A DNA stretch of 64,000 nucleotides, taken from assembly GCA_965207805.1 (NCBI GenBank), contig OZ242312.1, forward strand, positions 868,001 to 932,000, written 5' to 3'. Positions 41,136-49,673 of this stretch are shown here, piece after piece. Below the pieces are notes generated by a model. The model did not search any database and had not been told where the DNA came from. It saw nothing but the letters and a program-made list of their open reading frames with translations. Source of the stretch: Palauibacter sp965207805 (GTDB taxonomy: Bacteria; Gemmatimonadota; Gemmatimonadetes; Palauibacterales; Palauibacteraceae). The translations under genes were made by a program, and so were the position numbers. How positions within the stretch are numbered: the first letter of the stretch is position 1; the number at the start of each line of letters is the position of its first letter.

Positions 41136-42746
41136 GTGAGCGATTCGGCCGGGGACGTCCAGCGCCTTCTGATTGCGGACCCTCTTCTTCCGGAGGGGAT
41201 CGAGACGTTGCGCTCCGCGCCGGGGATCGCGGTCGAAGACCACAGCGAAGGGGACCGCGAGGGGCTCCTGCGCGCGCTGCCAGGCGCGTCGGCGCTGATC
41301 GTGCGCAGCCGCACCAAGGTGGATGCGGAGATCATCGAAGCCGGCGATTCGCTCCGGGTCATCGGCCGCGCGGGCGTCGGCGTCGACAACATCGATATCC
41401 CCGCCGCGACCCGCCGCGGGATCGCGGTGCTGAACGCCCCGGCCGCGAATACCCAGTCGACCGCCGAGTTGGCGTTCGCGCTTCTCCTGGCCGCGGCCCG
41501 CCGGATTCCCGAGGCGGATGCGAGCATCCGCGCGGGGGAGTGGAGGCGGAAGGAACTGCGGGGCATCCAGCTCAGCGGCAAGACGCTGGGGGTGATCGGG
41601 CTCGGCCGGATCGGCGCGGAGGTCGTCTGGCGCGCGCGGGCCTTCGGGATGCGGGTGATCGCGCACGATCCGTTCGTGAGTGCCGAGCGGGCGAGCGACC
41701 TGGGGGTCGAACTCGCGGACCTCGACGCACTTCTGCCTGCGTGCCACGCGATCACCCTCCACGTCCCGCTCTCCGCCGAGAACCGCGGTTTCATCGGCCG
41801 CAGGGAGCTCGCGGCCATGCGGCCGGGCGCGATTCTGATCAACGCGGCGCGTGGCGGGCTCATCGACGAGGCCGCGCTTGCCGACGCGCTGCGGAGCGGC
41901 CACCTGGGGGCGGCCGGACTCGATGTGTTCGCGACGGAGCCGCTCCCCGCCGACAGTCCGCTGCGCGACGCGCCGCAACTCGTATGCAGTCCCCATCTCG
42001 GAGCCTCGACCTTCGAAGCCCAGCGGCAGGTTTCCAGGCAGATCGCGATCTCCGTGCGCAACGCGCTGATCGAGGGCGATTTCAGCGCCGCGCTCAACGC
42101 CCCGTTCGAGGCCGAGGATCGTGACGGGGCCGGGCCCATCATGCACCTCGGCCGCTGCCTCGGCCGCCTGCTGGCCGGACTCGACGACGCGGCGCCGAGC
42201 CGGATCGAAGTCCGCTACGGCGGGTCGCGGGATGGCGTCCTCGGACCCCTCGCGGCGAGCGTGGCGGTGGGCTTTCTCGAACGCCGGGTCGACCCGCCGC
42301 TCAACGTTGTGAACGCTCTGTCGATCGCGGGCGAGCGGGGTCTGGAGATCGTGCGCGTCCGCACGCAGGCCGAGGGGGACTACACGAACTACGTCGAACT
42401 CGGGGTGCGGTACGGCAGGCGAGAGACGGAAGTCGTGGGCGGGGCGCTGATGGGCGCCCGGATGGAGCCACGGATCGTGCGCGTGGGGACGTTTCGCGTC
42501 GACACGCAGCCGCTTGGCACCTGCCTCTTCATCCGCAATCGCGACCGGCCGGGTGTGATCGGCGCCGTGGGCACCGTGCTCGGCGAGGCGAACGCGAACA
42601 TCGCCGAGTACCACCTCGCGCGGCGCCGCGGCGGAGGCCGTTCCCTCGGCGTGGTGCGGATCGACGGCGAAGTTCCGCCGGACGTGCTGCGCGGCCTGAC
42701 CGAACTCGACGGGATCGACGAAGTCCGCCAGATCCACTTCGACTGA
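41136..42746 (+). CDS. serA: D-3-phosphoglycerate dehydrogenase (long form with ACT domain)
   Basis: This 536-residue enzyme catalyses the first step of serine synthesis. VIGLGRIGAEVVWRARAFG is the NAD-binding motif; NAARGGLIDEAAL and SPHLGASTFEAQRQV flank the catalytic region. After it come the intervening domain and a C-terminal ACT domain (FIRNRDRPGVIGAVGTVLGE), which usually binds serine for feedback inhibition. The GTG start lies 10 nt after the aminotransferase stop. Confidence 0.95.
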   Translation: MSDSAGDVQRLLIADPLLPEGIETLRSAPGIAVEDHSEGDREGLLRALPGASALIVRSRTKVDAEIIEAGDSLRVIGRAGVGVDNIDIPAATRRGIAVLNAPAANTQSTAELAFALLLAAARRIPEADASIRAGEWRRKELRGIQLSGKTLGVIGLGRIGAEVVWRARAFGMRVIAHDPFVSAERASDLGVELADLDALLPACHAITLHVPLSAENRGFIGRRELAAMRPGAILINAARGGLIDEAALADALRSGHLGAAGLDVFATEPLPADSPLRDAPQLVCSPHLGASTFEAQRQVSRQIAISVRNALIEGDFSAALNAPFEAEDRDGAGPIMHLGRCLGRLLAGLDDAAPSRIEVRYGGSRDGVLGPLAASVAVGFLERRVDPPLNVVNALSIAGERGLEIVRVRTQAEGDYTNYVELGVRYGRRETEVVGGALMGARMEPRIVRVGTFRVDTQPLGTCLFIRNRDRPGVIGAVGTVLGEANANIAEYHLARRRGGGRSLGVVRIDGEVPPDVLRGLTELDGIDEVRQIHFD

Positions 42747-42857
42747 CCCCCGCAGTTCGCGTTTCCGGGTGAGCCTCCGATGTGGCGCGCGCCCATGACG
42801 AGTTCCTCACCGATGCAGAGATCGCCTCGTGGTCTTCCGATAAGAGCGATGCAGCCT
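42747..42857. other. Gap between serA and the cobalamin-binding gene
   Basis: The 111-nt gap has no RNA gene or clear terminator. A 57-codon plus-strand frame (GTG 42782 to about 42952) reads VARAHDEFLTDAEIASW and continues into the antisense of the next gene. It looks protein-like but is too short and overlapping to call as a gene. Confidence 0.2.
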
Positions 42858-43790
42858 TCAGGCGGGAGGACTCCACGCGGCGGCGACGGATGGATCCGGA
42901 GCCGCGACGCGATCCGGATGGAGCAGGCCGCCGAGGATTTCGACGCCGGTGACGAAGCGGGGGCCCGAGCGGTTGAAGTAGGAGGAGGCGTCGACGACCC
43001 AGGCGCGTCCCTCGGCGATCGCGCGCGGAGCAACCTCCCCGAGACGTTCGGCGTGCGCGTCGGCATCCCGCCGGGCTGCTTCGAGGCCGTAGCCGCAGGG
43101 CATGAGGAGGAGCGCGTCGGGATCGAGATCCCTCATCTCCTCCCACGACACCTCCCGGGAAGGCTGCCCCGCTTCGCCGGCCAGGTTCCTGCCGCCGGCG
43201 AGTTCGACCATCTCGGGCACCCAGTGGCCGGGCGCGAACGGCGGATCGAACCACTCGATCCCGAGCACCCCCGGCAGGTCCGCCTCCCCCACGGCCGCGC
43301 GCACCGCGTCGAGTCGCCTCCGGAGCGATCCCCCTGCATCCAGGGCGACGTCCGGGTGGCCGGCGGCGCGCGCCACCTGCGTGAGCGAGGCGAGGATGTC
43401 CTCGATCGTATGCGCGTCGAGCGACACGACCTCGGCCTCGATCCCGCGTGTCCCGAGCGCCTCGCGCACCCCGTCGGTCGGCACGGCGCACACGTCGCAC
43501 ACGGCCTGGGTGAGGATGATGTCCGGGTCGAGTTCCTCGAGGACGGCCCCGTCGATCTCGTACACGCTGCCGTGTTCGACCATGGCCTGCCGCACGGCGG
43601 CGTCGATCTCCCCGCTCGTGAGGCCCTCCGGGTCGAAGCGGGGGCGGCTGACGCGGGGACGGTCGAGGAGATGCGGCGGGTGGTCGCACTCGTGCGAGAT
43701 GCCGACGAGGCTTTCGCCGAGGCCGAGGGCGTCGACGATCTCGGTCCCCGACGCGAGGAGCGAGACGATCCGGGGAGCGGCGGCCGTCAC
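42858..43790 (-). CDS. Cobalamin-binding (BtuF-like) substrate-binding protein without signal peptide
   Basis: This 310-residue protein has the class III substrate-binding fold: PRIVSLLASGTEIVDALGLG and SHECDHPP at the N-terminus, and DPDALLLMPCGYGLEAAR in the second lobe. It resembles BtuF-like cobalamin-binding proteins but has no signal sequence or lipobox, so it is likely cytoplasmic unless the start is wrong. Its role might be in intracellular cofactor handling. The start is GTG at 43790, 15 nt after the moeB stop. Confidence 0.8.
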   Translation of the reverse strand: MTAAAPRIVSLLASGTEIVDALGLGESLVGISHECDHPPHLLDRPRVSRPRFDPEGLTSGEIDAAVRQAMVEHGSVYEIDGAVLEELDPDIILTQAVCDVCAVPTDGVREALGTRGIEAEVVSLDAHTIEDILASLTQVARAAGHPDVALDAGGSLRRRLDAVRAAVGEADLPGVLGIEWFDPPFAPGHWVPEMVELAGGRNLAGEAGQPSREVSWEEMRDLDPDALLLMPCGYGLEAARRDADAHAERLGEVAPRAIAEGRAWVVDASSYFNRSGPRFVTGVEILGGLLHPDRVAAPDPSVAAAWSPPA

Positions 43791-43805
43791 GGGTTCAGGC
43801 CCCCA

Positions 43806-44969
43806 TCAGTACTGCGGCATCGCAGGGTCGATCTCCTCGGCCCACGCGAGGATCCCCCCCGCGAGGTTCACGGCGTGATCGAACCCGACCGCGCGCAGGT
43901 ACTCGACGGCGCGGTCGCCGCGGGGGCCCGAGCGGCAATGGATGATGAGCGGCTCCGACGCGTTCAGGCTCTCCACGGCCTGCGGTAGCGTCGCGAGCGG
44001 CACGAGCCGCGCCCCCGCCTCCTCCAGGTTACAGATCGCCCACTCGTAGTCCTCGCGTACGTCGATGAGCTGGAAGTGCTCGCCGGCGTCGATCCGGCGC
44101 TTCAGTTCGTGTACGTCGATGTCGAAGTCGTCCATCGCACTCTCCGCTTCCGCCGCGCCGTCCGCCGCCACACCGCAGAAGCGCTCGTAGTCGATGAGTT
44201 CCGTCACCGTCGGCTCAGGGCCGCAAACCACGCACTCGGGGTCCGCGGCGATCTCCAGCGAGCGGAACTCCATGCGGAGCGCGTCGATGAGGAGCAGGCG
44301 TCCCGCGAGGGTCTCACCGATCCCCGTCAGACACTTGATCGCCTCGTTCGCCTGGATCGACCCCACGATCCCGGGCAGGACGCCCAGGACCCCGGCTTCG
44401 GCGCAGTTGGGCACGAGATCCGGAGGCGGAGGATCTCGAAACAGGCAGCGATAGCAGGGGCCGTCGGAGGCGGCGAACACCGCCGCCTGGCCCTCGAAGC
44501 GAAGGATGGCCCCGTACGCGAAGGGCGTCCCGAGCATCACGCAGGCGTCGTTCACGAGATACCGGGTCGGGAAGTTGTCGCTCCCGTCGACGACGAAGTC
44601 CCACCCCTCGAGGATCTCGAGCGCGTTCCCGGAATCCAGACGCGTCTCGAAGGTCTCGACGGCGACGTCCGGGTTCAGGCCCGCGAGCCGCGCCCGGGCG
44701 GAGGCGAGCTTCGACGTCCCGACCGAGTCCGTATCGTAGAGCACTTGGCGCTGCAGGTTGGAGAGTTCCACGCGGTCGTGGTCCACGAGTCCGAGCCGTC
44801 CCACCCCCGCGGCGGCCAGGTAGAGCGCGGCGGGAGAGCCGAGACCCCCGGCGCCCACGATCAGCACGCTCGAAGCCAGCAGGCGTCGCTGGCCCTCCAC
44901 CCCCACCTCGGGGATGCTGACGTGACGTCCGTAGCGGACGAGTTCGTCGCGGGAAAGGCCGCCGTTCAT
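43806..44969 (-). CDS. moeB: MoeB/ThiF-type adenylyltransferase with C-terminal rhodanese domain
   Basis: This 387-residue protein has an E1-like domain (IVGAGGLGSPAALYLAAAG; LSNLQRQVLY) with zinc cysteines in CYRC and CVVC, and a rhodanese domain with active-site Cys in LIIHCRSGPRG. This is the MoeZ/MoeBR layout that adenylates and sulfurates the C-terminal Gly-Gly of MoaD, ThiS or similar small carrier proteins for molybdopterin, thiamine or cysteine synthesis. The carrier is not in this unit. It is between rpe and the BtuF-like gene. Confidence 0.93.
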   Translation of the reverse strand: MNGGLSRDELVRYGRHVSIPEVGVEGQRRLLASSVLIVGAGGLGSPAALYLAAAGVGRLGLVDHDRVELSNLQRQVLYDTDSVGTSKLASARARLAGLNPDVAVETFETRLDSGNALEILEGWDFVVDGSDNFPTRYLVNDACVMLGTPFAYGAILRFEGQAAVFAASDGPCYRCLFRDPPPPDLVPNCAEAGVLGVLPGIVGSIQANEAIKCLTGIGETLAGRLLLIDALRMEFRSLEIAADPECVVCGPEPTVTELIDYERFCGVAADGAAEAESAMDDFDIDVHELKRRIDAGEHFQLIDVREDYEWAICNLEEAGARLVPLATLPQAVESLNASEPLIIHCRSGPRGDRAVEYLRAVGFDHAVNLAGGILAWAEEIDPAMPQY

Positions 44970-44976
44970 CCCGTCC

Positions 44977-45681
44977 TCAGCCGTAGGGCGCGAGCGCGTC
45001 GCGCAGTGCCGCCATGTTCGCGGCGATGCCGGGCGCCCACCGGAAGACCGAGGAACCGGCGACGAACACGGACGCCCCCGCCGCGGCGCACGCGGGCGCG
45101 GACGCGGGATCGATCCCTCCGTCCACCTGGATGGCCGGCGGAGCCAGCCCGCGATCCGCGGCCATCCGCAGCACCGTGGAGATCTTCGGCACCGCCTCGG
45201 CGATGAACTTCTGTCCCCCGAACCCCGGGTTCACGGTCATCACGAGGACGAGGTCCACGTAGTCCAGGACTTCCGACAGCGTCTCCGCCGGCGTGGCCGG
45301 GTTGAGCGCGACCCCGGCGTAGCAGCCCAGTTCCCGGATCCGGTGCAGGTCGCCGTGCAGGTGGGCCGACACCTCCTGGTGGACCGTGAGCATGTCGGCG
45401 CCCGCCGCCGCGAAAGGCTCGAGGAACTCGCCGGGGTTGTCGATCATCAGGTGCACGTCAAGGAACGAGTCGGAGACCGCGCGCAACGACTCCAGCACCG
45501 GCAGCCCGATCGTGAGGTTGGGGACGAAGTGCCCGTCCATGACGTCCAGCTGGAACCACTCCGCGCCCGCCGCCTCCGCCTCGGCCACCTCCGCGCCCAG
45601 CCGCGCGTAGTCTGCGGCGAGGATCGACGGGGCGATGACCATCCCCCCGGGCAACTCCCGATTCAGTCCGCGCTCAGTCAC
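44977..45681 (-). CDS. rpe: Ribulose-phosphate 3-epimerase
   Basis: This 234-residue TIM-barrel enzyme interconverts ribulose 5-phosphate and xylulose 5-phosphate. The metal and catalytic motifs are APSILAADYARLG, LDVMDGHFVPNLTIG, VHLMI, VMTVNPGFGGQKF and VDGGI. The GTG start at 45681 follows GAGGGAG. It ends 7 nt before moeB. Confidence 0.95.
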   Translation of the reverse strand: MTERGLNRELPGGMVIAPSILAADYARLGAEVAEAEAAGAEWFQLDVMDGHFVPNLTIGLPVLESLRAVSDSFLDVHLMIDNPGEFLEPFAAAGADMLTVHQEVSAHLHGDLHRIRELGCYAGVALNPATPAETLSEVLDYVDLVLVMTVNPGFGGQKFIAEAVPKISTVLRMAADRGLAPPAIQVDGGIDPASAPACAAAGASVFVAGSSVFRWAPGIAANMAALRDALAPYG

Positions 45682-45738
45682 GATTTCATGCTCCCTCGCG
45701 ATCCCATGCTTCCTGCGGTCTCCGCGGCGCCAAAGGCG

Positions 45739-46938
45739 TCAGATCAGGTGGAGCCGCTCGCCCACCTTCTTCAGGGCGGCGAGGGCGGCGTCGATGTGCT
45801 CGCGCTCGTGCGCGGCCGACAGCTGGCAGCGGATCCGGGCCTCGCCGCGCGGGACCACCGGATACCCGAACCCGATGACGAACACGCCCTCGCGCAGCAG
45901 TTCGCGGCTGAGCCGGATCGCATCCGCCGTCTTTCCGATGATGACGGGGACGATGGGCGTGCCGCCGGGAATCGGCTTGTATCCGAGTTCGATCAATCCT
46001 TCGCGGTAGTATTCCGTGTTGTCGCGGAGCCGGGCGACGAGTTCCGGATGCGTCTCCAGGTGCTCGATCGCGGCCATGGCCCCGGCCGCCGAATGGCAGG
46101 GCAGGGCGTTCGTGAACAACTGTGTGCGCGACGCCTGAACGAGATAGTCGATCACCGCTTCGGAACTGGCCGTGAACCCGCCCGCCATGCCTCCGAGCGC
46201 TTTGCCGAGCGTCGACGTGACGATGTCCACCTCGCCGTGCATGCCGAAGTGCTCGGGCGTGCCGCGCCCCGTGTCGCCCAGAACTCCCGTCGCATGCGAG
46301 TCGTCCACGGCCATGATCGCGTCGTAGCGGTCGCACAGTTCGCGGATCTCCGGAAGCGGCGCGATCTCCCCCTCCATCGAGAAGATGCCGTCCGTGATGA
46401 CGAGGCGGTGGCGCGCGTCGCGGCTCGCTTCGAGGGCGTCGCGCAGCGAGCCCATGTCCATGTGATCGTAGATGAAGCGGCGCGCCTTGCAGAGGCGGAT
46501 CCCGTCGATGATGCAGGCGTGGTTGAGGCGGTCCGAAATCAGGGCGTCGTCCGCACCCAGCAACGGCGCGAAGAGGCCCTCGTTCGCGTTCCACGCGGAC
46601 GTGTACGTGAGGGAGGCCGGCGTCTCGAGAAAATCCGCGATCCTCGCCTCGAGTTGGTGGTGAATGTCGAACGTCCCGCAGATGAAGCGCACCGAGGAGG
46701 TCCCCGCGCCGTACTTGTCCACTCCGTCCTTCACCGCCCGCATCACGGAGGGTTCGTCGCACAGGCCCAGGTAGTTGTTCGAGCACATGTTGATGGTCTC
46801 GCCCAGACCGGCGATGTCCACGACGGGAGCCTGCCGCCCCATGATGTGCAGCAGCTCCTTGTGAACCCCGTTCTCCTTCATCTCCAGGAGTTCGGAGACG
46901 AGGCGGTGCTCGAGGCCCCGGTTCACATTCGACGTCAT
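45739..46938 (-). CDS. kbl: Glycine C-acetyltransferase (2-amino-3-ketobutyrate CoA ligase)
   Basis: This 399-residue PLP enzyme has CSNNYLGL, GTSSVRFICGTFDIHHQLE, VDDSHATGVLG and the PLP lysine in TSTLGKALGG. It cleaves 2-amino-3-oxobutanoate with CoA to glycine and acetyl-CoA. The length is that of E. coli Kbl (398). The ATG at 46938 has AGGAG upstream. It works with Tdh, whose gene lies upstream with a lipoprotein gene in between. Confidence 0.95.
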   Translation of the reverse strand: MTSNVNRGLEHRLVSELLEMKENGVHKELLHIMGRQAPVVDIAGLGETINMCSNNYLGLCDEPSVMRAVKDGVDKYGAGTSSVRFICGTFDIHHQLEARIADFLETPASLTYTSAWNANEGLFAPLLGADDALISDRLNHACIIDGIRLCKARRFIYDHMDMGSLRDALEASRDARHRLVITDGIFSMEGEIAPLPEIRELCDRYDAIMAVDDSHATGVLGDTGRGTPEHFGMHGEVDIVTSTLGKALGGMAGGFTASSEAVIDYLVQASRTQLFTNALPCHSAAGAMAAIEHLETHPELVARLRDNTEYYREGLIELGYKPIPGGTPIVPVIIGKTADAIRLSRELLREGVFVIGFGYPVVPRGEARIRCQLSAAHEREHIDAALAALKKVGERLHLI

Positions 46939-46992
46939 CACATCCCGCTCCTCATACAATGTCATGGTCGCGCCGTCCCGGACTCGCGTCGC

Positions 46993-47655
46993 TCAGGGGT
47001 AGAGATCGCCGACCCGCTTGTCGGTGGCCCATGCGGTATCCACGCGGATTCTGGGACGCGACCCCCAGTTGCCGCACGAGATGAAGCCTCGCAGCCGCCC
47101 GCGAACGTGAAGGACGCGGTCGGTCCCCGCCTCGCGAAGCTCGGGATTCAGGCCGTCGAGCGCGAATACCCGCTGGCCGCCGATCCACCCCGGCCCGAAC
47201 AGCCAGCACCCGGCCGCCTCGCGGATCGTCCCCTCGCCCCAGGTGCGGATGCCGGAGAATCCTCCGCTGTCCGTCGCGATGAGCGTACCGAGATCGATGT
47301 CCGTCGCGGCGCGGATCCGGTAGCGGCCGGGCGCATCGAGCGTGATCGGCCGCGCCTCGTAGTAGCTGACGTGCTGGGGCGCGCACACGGCCCGGAACGT
47401 TGTGCGGCGCGCCGCGAGTTCGATCGACGAGTCCGTGACGGCAAGGGTAGCGGTGTCCAACCGTCCGCAGGCGTCCTCGGACACGGGCCCGCCGAACTCG
47501 AAGGAAAACGGCGCCCCCACCTCGACCGTCTCGGGATACGCGACCCAGGTGACGAGCGCTTCGCTGGAGGTGCCATCCCCGAGGCGCCAGCATCCGGCCG
47601 TCAGCAGCACGGCGGCGGCGAGGGCCGGGACCACGGGGGCGACGGCGCGCGACAC
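46993..47655 (-). CDS. Lipoprotein of unknown function inserted between tdh and kbl
   Basis: This 220-residue protein begins with a lipoprotein signal (a hydrophobic stretch ending in LLTAGC), so it should be membrane-anchored outside the cytoplasm. The mature part is beta-rich with paired cysteines (EDACGRLD, RAVCAPQH, AAGCWLFG, FISCGNWG), which may form disulfides. No family is recognised. The GTG at 47655 overlaps the tdh stop codon by 1 nt (TAGTG), so it is coupled to tdh. Confidence 0.65.
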   Translation of the reverse strand: MSRAVAPVVPALAAAVLLTAGCWRLGDGTSSEALVTWVAYPETVEVGAPFSFEFGGPVSEDACGRLDTATLAVTDSSIELAARRTTFRAVCAPQHVSYYEARPITLDAPGRYRIRAATDIDLGTLIATDSGGFSGIRTWGEGTIREAAGCWLFGPGWIGGQRVFALDGLNPELREAGTDRVLHVRGRLRGFISCGNWGSRPRIRVDTAWATDKRVGDLYP

Positions 47656-48686
47656 TAGTCCAGCATGAGGACGACCTTCGCCGCCTCGCCGGAATGCATG
47701 GAGTCGAACCCTTCCTCGAAGCGGTCGAAGGGGAGCCGGTGCGTGATCACCGGCTTCACATCGAGACGTCCCGCCGCCAGGAAGTCCCGCATCTCGATCC
47801 ACGTCCGGTACATGAGCCGCCCCACCACGCCGTACAGGTGAAGGCCCTTGAAGATGACGTCGCGCGCGAGGTCGACCTCCACCGGGTCCTTCGGCAGCCC
47901 CAGCAGGCGGACGTGGCCTCCGTTGCGGCACATGCGGAACGCGGAACGCACGCCCTCGGGGTGTCCGCTCATCTCGCACACCACGTGCGCCCCGTAGCCG
48001 TGCGTGAGGTCGGCGATCCGCGCCTCCACGTTCCCGTCCGCCGGGTCGAGGCAGTCGTGCGCTCCCATCCGCGCCGCGAGTTCCCGCCGCCCCTCGTGCG
48101 GCTCGACGGCGATGACCCTGGAGGCTCCCGCGGCGCGCGCGATCCCGACCGCGAACAGGCCGATCGGGCCGCATCCGACCACGGCGACGACCCGTCCCGC
48201 CACGTCCGTGTGCAGAACCGTGTGGAAAGCGTTGCCGAGCGGGTCGAACACCGCCGCCAGATCGTCGTCGATGGAATCGGGGATGTGGATGATGTTCGCC
48301 GCCGGGATGGAGACGTACTCGGCGAACGCGCCATCCCGGTCAATGCCTATGATCCGGGTGTCCCGGCACACGTGCGCCTGCTCGGTGCCGCAGTACTCGC
48401 AGTGTCCGCAGACCAGGTGCCCTTCCGCCGAGACGCGGTCGCCGATTTCGATGTTCCGGACCAGCCTGCCGGTCTCGACGACCTCTCCCATGAATTCGTG
48501 GCCGAGGGTAACGGGCGGATTCACGCGATGCCGCGACCAGCGGTCCCACTGGTGAATGTGCAGATCCGTGCCGCAGATCCCCGCCCGCCGCACCTTGATC
48601 AGCACGTCGCGGGAGCGAATCTCGGGCACCGGTGCGTCGCACAGCTCGAGGCCGGGGGCCGGGCCGGGTTTGCGGATCGCTTTCAT
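47655..48686 (-). CDS. tdh: L-threonine 3-dehydrogenase
   Basis: This 343-residue zinc medium-chain dehydrogenase oxidises threonine to 2-amino-3-oxobutanoate. The catalytic zinc site is GICGTDLHIHQW and LGHEFMGEV; structural zinc cysteines are in CGHCEYCGTEQAHVC; NAD binding is in VVGCGPIGLFAVGIAR. E. coli Tdh has 341 residues. The ATG at 48686 starts the conserved region. Palindromes upstream suggest regulation. It is the first gene of the tdh-lipoprotein-kbl unit. Confidence 0.95.
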   Translation of the reverse strand: MKAIRKPGPAPGLELCDAPVPEIRSRDVLIKVRRAGICGTDLHIHQWDRWSRHRVNPPVTLGHEFMGEVVETGRLVRNIEIGDRVSAEGHLVCGHCEYCGTEQAHVCRDTRIIGIDRDGAFAEYVSIPAANIIHIPDSIDDDLAAVFDPLGNAFHTVLHTDVAGRVVAVVGCGPIGLFAVGIARAAGASRVIAVEPHEGRRELAARMGAHDCLDPADGNVEARIADLTHGYGAHVVCEMSGHPEGVRSAFRMCRNGGHVRLLGLPKDPVEVDLARDVIFKGLHLYGVVGRLMYRTWIEMRDFLAAGRLDVKPVITHRLPFDRFEEGFDSMHSGEAAKVVLMLD

Positions 48687-48725
48687 GGAGACGGAAGATG
48701 ACTCCTGGTGTGGTGTTCGGGTGGC

Positions 48726-48788
48726 GCACAATGTGCCGGAGGATCTGACCGGGCGGCAAGCTCCGGGAACCCGGAACGGCGGCGTTCC
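48726..48788. promoter_or_regulatory. Three palindromes in the tdh/tonB divergent region
   Basis: GCACAATGTGC (48726-48736), TCCGGGAACCCGGA (48762-48775) and GGAACGGCGGCGTTCC (48773-48788) are all inverted repeats; the first has a single central base, the second an AA loop, the third a 4-nt loop. They lie 40-102 nt upstream of the tdh ATG. They could be operators or stem-loops in the tdh leader. Confidence 0.5.
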
Positions 48789-48873
48789 GTAGGATATTTC
48801 AGCGGGATGCCGCTCACCGCCGCGTGACGCCGTCCCGACGGCCTCGGGACCATTTTGGAGTCGGATCGGACCT

Positions 48874-49554
48874 GTGCGCACGACGACAAGGAAACGGCCG
48901 GACTGGCGATACCGGGTCGCGTCATCGCGCTCCCGCGGCCGGGAGCGGGCCGTGTGGTTGGGGGGTATGCTCGCCTCTGCCCTCCTGCACGCGTTCCTCC
49001 TCTTCGCGTGGGTGCGCCCGGCGCCCGAGTTCGAGCAGGCGGCCCGGCCCGGCGTGGATCCGGACCTCCCCGCCGGCGGGGGTGGCCTGAGGGCGCTCAG
49101 GGTTTCCATGCCCCGCAGGATCGAGATCCCTCCTCCGCCGCGGCCCACCCTCGCCGTCGACATGCCCGAGATCGAGATCCGGGAGACGGAGATCCAGGTG
49201 GCCTCCGAACTGCTCCCCGTCGGCGCGCCGGCGCCATCGCCCGGGCGCGGGGCCGGGTTCGGTCCCGGGGACGAAGGAGCGGGCGGGGGCGAGGGCGACG
49301 GATACGTGTCGCCCGTGCCGAGGTCCGTCGTGCCGCACTGGGATCCTCCGAGCGCGGTCCGCGGCATGGAGGTGACGGTGCGCGTCTTCGTCGACGCCAC
49401 CGGGCGTCCCGGCCTCGTCGAACTGGATCCACCGACCCCGGACGAAGACTTCAACCGCGACATCATGCGCCAGGTGCGGGCGTGGGAGTACCGCCCCGCG
49501 CTCCGCCACGGGACCCCGGTCGACGGCTGGGCCGAGATCACCTTCATCTTCTAG
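48874..49554 (+). CDS. TonB-like energy transducer
   Basis: This is a 226-residue protein with one N-terminal membrane helix (about residues 27-47), a long Pro/Gly/Glu-rich linker (PPPPRP; GRGAGFGPGDEGAGGGEGDG) and a C-terminal TonB-like domain ending VRAWEYRPALRHGTPVDGW. Such proteins carry proton-motive energy from ExbBD to outer-membrane transporters. No exbB, exbD or receptor gene is near. The GTG start is inferred from the membrane helix position. It precedes the pilus block by 119 nt. Confidence 0.78.
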   Translation: MRTTTRKRPDWRYRVASSRSRGRERAVWLGGMLASALLHAFLLFAWVRPAPEFEQAARPGVDPDLPAGGGGLRALRVSMPRRIEIPPPPRPTLAVDMPEIEIRETEIQVASELLPVGAPAPSPGRGAGFGPGDEGAGGGEGDGYVSPVPRSVVPHWDPPSAVRGMEVTVRVFVDATGRPGLVELDPPTPDEDFNRDIMRQVRAWEYRPALRHGTPVDGWAEITFIF

Positions 49555-49673
49555 CCGCCACGAAACGCCAGCCGCGATCCGCCCACCGCCGCGGGCCCTC
49601 AGCGGTGTTGACGGCTCGTTGATCGCGCGCCCGATCCTCCGGTCACAATCCGTTTGACCAGGGAGGTGTGGGG

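Noticed and set aside
42782..42952. 57-codon protein-like frame after serA
   Set aside because: Overlaps the BtuF-like gene on the other strand and has no ribosome-binding site; could be a remnant but cannot be supported.
45343..47658. 771-codon plus-strand frame opposite rpe, kbl and a lipoprotein gene
   Set aside because: Spans three well-supported minus-strand genes and has no recognisable domain.
48687..49547. Upstream extension of the tdh frame on the minus strand
   Set aside because: Antisense to the TonB-like gene; Tdh homology begins at 48686.
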